The notes beneath the pieces were generated by a model that saw only the letters and a program-made list of their open reading frames with translations, had not been told where the DNA came from and searched no databases. 8,505 nucleotides of DNA from Thermoplasmatales archaeon ex4484_36. GTDB lineage: Archaea > Thermoplasmatota > Penumbrarchaeia > Penumbrarchaeales > EX4484-36. The position numbers were made by a program, and so were the translations under genes. Positions within the stretch are counted from its first letter, which is position 1, and each line of letters starts with the position of its first letter. The stretch is from positions 1 through 8,505 of the forward strand of contig NJDV01000085.1 in NCBI GenBank assembly GCA_002254765.1, given 5' to 3'. This document shows, one piece after another, positions 6,850-8,505 of this stretch.

Positions 6850-8265
6850 ATGGAAGGGAAGGAAAACAGAGGGAGGCTTATCTCCGCCTCCGAGATAGAG
6901 AAGTGGGCCTACTGCCCTCTTTCCTGGAAGCTCTCCCGGGAGTTCTCCACAGAAGATGAGAGCCTGAGGGCGGGTATTGAGCTCCACAGAAGGGTTGACG
7001 AGGACCTCAAAAGCTCCATAAAACTGAGGAGGAGGAGCTCGGAGGAGTACCTCTCTTTCTATGTAGGCGCCTCCACCTTCCTGCTTCTTTTCATCACAGG
7101 GATTGTACTGTTCATGCTGGTCAGGACGGGCCATGTGGAGAATCTGGTTCCAGCCTTCACAGCAGCATCCTCTGTCTTTTTGATTCTCTCTCTTTTCACC
7201 CTGTTCAGAACATTTTTCAAGGGGGGTGAGATAAAGGAGCGCTTAAACCCCAGCGTCTCCATATCAGCCAATGCGGCGCTGTTTCTCACAGTGACCTTTG
7301 TCCTTGGCTATTGTGGTTACCTAAAGGGCCTCTTCATCACCCTCACGGGAGCCCTCATATGGTATCTAATGCTGATAGGGACGATCCTGCTGCTCTCTTT
7401 GCTAAAGAAGAAGTTCCCCAGATTTCTCATTGCCATTATTAGAATATCCTCAATATCAATACCTGTGGTGGTGCTGCTGGCGTTCTTTGAATTCCATTTT
7501 CTATTAACTGCTTCGTATCTGGTGCTTTTATCTTTCCTTCTCTTCCTAGCATCCTCTGCGCTCCTCTGGCACGTCAGGGACTTGGGATACGGGGATAGGC
7601 CCCCTCTCGCACTCTCTCTGAAAACACCGGAGGGTGTCGCTGCTGTGTTCTTATCCTCCGCTGTGATATTCCTGGCACTTACGGGGTTTCTTAGCACGGA
7701 AGGAGGAATCACTATCTATCACAACTTTCTTCTGGACCTCTCCTTTGCATGGCTGATAATAGCGGGAGCGCTTGCTGCTGCTGGCGCCTATCACTCCATG
7801 TCCTCCCAGCGGCTCACCTCCTGGGTTGGCGGACGGGTCGTTGCCCAGAGCCTGGCATCTGGCCGGGGGCCTCTTCTCAAATCAACCACCCTGGGCATCT
7901 CCGGCAGACCGGATGCGATCGTTGTGGAGGGTGGAGCGAAGGTGCCTGTGGAGATAAAATACGGGAGGGTCCCCCGGGGGCCCTTTTTCTCCCACATAAT
8001 GCAGCTTGCTGCCTATCTGTACGTGATGAGAGAGGGGGAGGGTAAGAAGCCCTCTTACGGATATATACGATACGTCCCCCGGGAGGGTGAGCCCAGGGAT
8101 TTCCGGGTGGACTGGAGCGAAGAGCTTGAGGAACTCCTTAAGAAGTTCGTAGGGGAGATCAGGGAAGCAGAAGAGGGCTTAAGAGAGGTCCACAGGAACC
8201 ACAGACGGAAAGGGAAGTGCCTCCACTGCTCGAGGAGGGAGAGCTGCCCCGAGAGGCTCTCCTGA
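6850..8265 (+). CDS. Cas4/RecB-type PD-(D/E)XK nuclease interrupted by a multi-helix membrane domain
   Basis: The protein has 471 residues. Its ends together make a Cas4-like nuclease. ISASEIEKWAYCPLSWKL (11-28) holds the first Fe-S cysteine C22, and AGIELHRRVDED (41-52) holds motif I H46. Far downstream, ISGRPDAIVV (350-359) holds D355, VPVEIKYG (365-372) holds E368 and K370, and QLAAY (385-389) is the RecB QxxxY motif. CLHCSRRESC (457-466) supplies C457, C460 and C466, so the cluster pattern is C-xn-C-x2-C-x5-C. Between residues 70 and 315 the chain is highly hydrophobic, with about eight likely membrane helices (near 70-91, 99-120, 138-158, 160-184, 191-213, 216-240, 262-282 and 292-314). 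Cas4 is normally soluble and about 200 residues. This one should place an Fe-S DNA exonuclease on the membrane; an even helix number would put both halves on the same, presumably cytoplasmic, side. No cas gene or CRISPR array is nearby. The substrate is unknown. Its stop directly abuts the L15e stop. Confidence 0.85.
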   Translation: MEGKENRGRLISASEIEKWAYCPLSWKLSREFSTEDESLRAGIELHRRVDEDLKSSIKLRRRSSEEYLSFYVGASTFLLLFITGIVLFMLVRTGHVENLVPAFTAASSVFLILSLFTLFRTFFKGGEIKERLNPSVSISANAALFLTVTFVLGYCGYLKGLFITLTGALIWYLMLIGTILLLSLLKKKFPRFLIAIIRISSISIPVVVLLAFFEFHFLLTASYLVLLSFLLFLASSALLWHVRDLGYGDRPPLALSLKTPEGVAAVFLSSAVIFLALTGFLSTEGGITIYHNFLLDLSFAWLIIAGALAAAGAYHSMSSQRLTSWVGGRVVAQSLASGRGPLLKSTTLGISGRPDAIVVEGGAKVPVEIKYGRVPRGPFFSHIMQLAAYLYVMREGEGKKPSYGYIRYVPREGEPRDFRVDWSEELEELLKKFVGEIREAEEGLREVHRNHRRKGKCLHCSRRESCPERLS

Positions 8266-8505
8266 TCACTTCCCACGTCTCTGGTGGGCCCTTATGGAGG
8301 GACGTACCTTCTCCGCACCCTTTCCCTTCCATCTGAGGCCTCTAGCCTTCTTCCCGGCGGACGTTAGCCCCCTGAACACCCTCCTCTTATGCTGAGCTTC
8401 AATGATCCAGTTTATCTTTGAATCAGATTTGATGGCGGGATGGAACGGGTCCACCATGATGACCTCAAAGAACTTCTGTTTGCCGTCCTCCCCAACCCAG
8501 TAGGA
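8266..8505 (-). CDS. rpl15e: ribosomal protein L15e, C-terminal 79 residues (5' end outside window)
   Basis: This is the end of the archaeal/eukaryotic large-subunit protein L15e, which binds 23S rRNA. The frame is open from base 8505 to the stop at 8266-8268 and gives 79 residues; the whole protein is usually about 195. Diagnostic pieces are [20 protein letters not shown], then [27 protein letters not shown] and the final [10 protein letters not shown] Met inside the visible part (at 8457) is not the true start, because the family sequence continues upstream without a break. The protein is strongly basic, as expected. The stop codon touches that of the convergent nuclease gene with no spacer. 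Confidence 0.96.
   Translation of the reverse strand, partial: SYWVGEDGKQKFFEVIMVDPFHPAIKSDSKINWIIEAQHKRRVFRGLTSAGKKARGLRWKGKGAEKVRPSIRAHQRRGK

Noticed and set aside
7317..7712. 131-codon minus-strand open frame
   Set aside because: It lies opposite the membrane block of the nuclease and has an arbitrary basic composition with no motif.
6850..8265. Reading the Cas4-like gene as part of a CRISPR-Cas locus
   Set aside because: No repeat-spacer array and no cas1, cas2 or effector gene is present in the window, and the flanking genes are a protease and L15e.
6850..8265. The nuclease as an artefactual fusion of two genes around an inserted membrane protein
   Set aside because: The frame is continuous with no stop or frameshift, and the two flanking parts complement each other to give one complete set of Fe-S and catalytic residues, which argues for a single evolved protein.

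Overview
The window is a stretch of euryarchaeal chromosome. The evidence is the large subunit (DP2) of the archaea-specific replicative polymerase PolD, the archaeal/eukaryotic ribosomal protein L15e, a DUF835 domain, a KaiC/RAD55-type ATPase, and archaeal-style TATA boxes before short leaders or apparently leaderless starts. PolD plus DUF835 and KaiC-like signalling proteins would fit a Thermoplasmata-like or Thermococci-like euryarchaeote, but the sequence alone does not fix the lineage. I see no tRNA, rRNA, CRISPR array, insertion sequence or phage gene. Genes are densely packed, and no gene-free stretch exceeds about 160 bases.

Layout. (1) 1-2124, minus: N-terminal 708 residues of DP2; the 3' end, with the catalytic core, lies outside the window. 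(2) 2125-2283: divergent promoter region with a clear TATA box for the plus-strand gene. (3) 2284-3156, plus: a CheY-like receiver fused to a DUF835 domain. (4) 3131-6741, minus: a membrane-anchored subtilisin-family protease (4513-6741), then a KaiC/RAD55-like ATPase (3762-4457), then a RecA-like protein without a P-loop (3131-3745). The last two are 16 bases apart and look like one operon. The last one overlaps the 3' end of the receiver gene by 26 bases. (5) 6742-6849: compact divergent promoter. (6) 6850-8265, plus: a Cas4/RecB-type nuclease whose N-terminal iron-sulfur cysteine and catalytic core are separated by a block of about eight membrane helices. (7) 8266-8505, minus: C-terminal 79 residues of L15e, its stop codon abutting the nuclease stop.

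How they may work together. DP2 and L15e are housekeeping genes at the edges. The middle reads as an accessory or signalling region: a response regulator with a DUF835 output domain facing a KaiC-like ATPase and its degenerate partner, which suggests a phospho-relay-linked, ATPase-based sensory or regulatory module. The secreted protease is probably independent. The most unusual gene is the membrane-embedded Cas4-like nuclease. All four predicted Fe-S cysteines and the visible catalytic motifs are intact, yet no cas gene or CRISPR array is nearby, so a role in CRISPR adaptation is not supported by this context.
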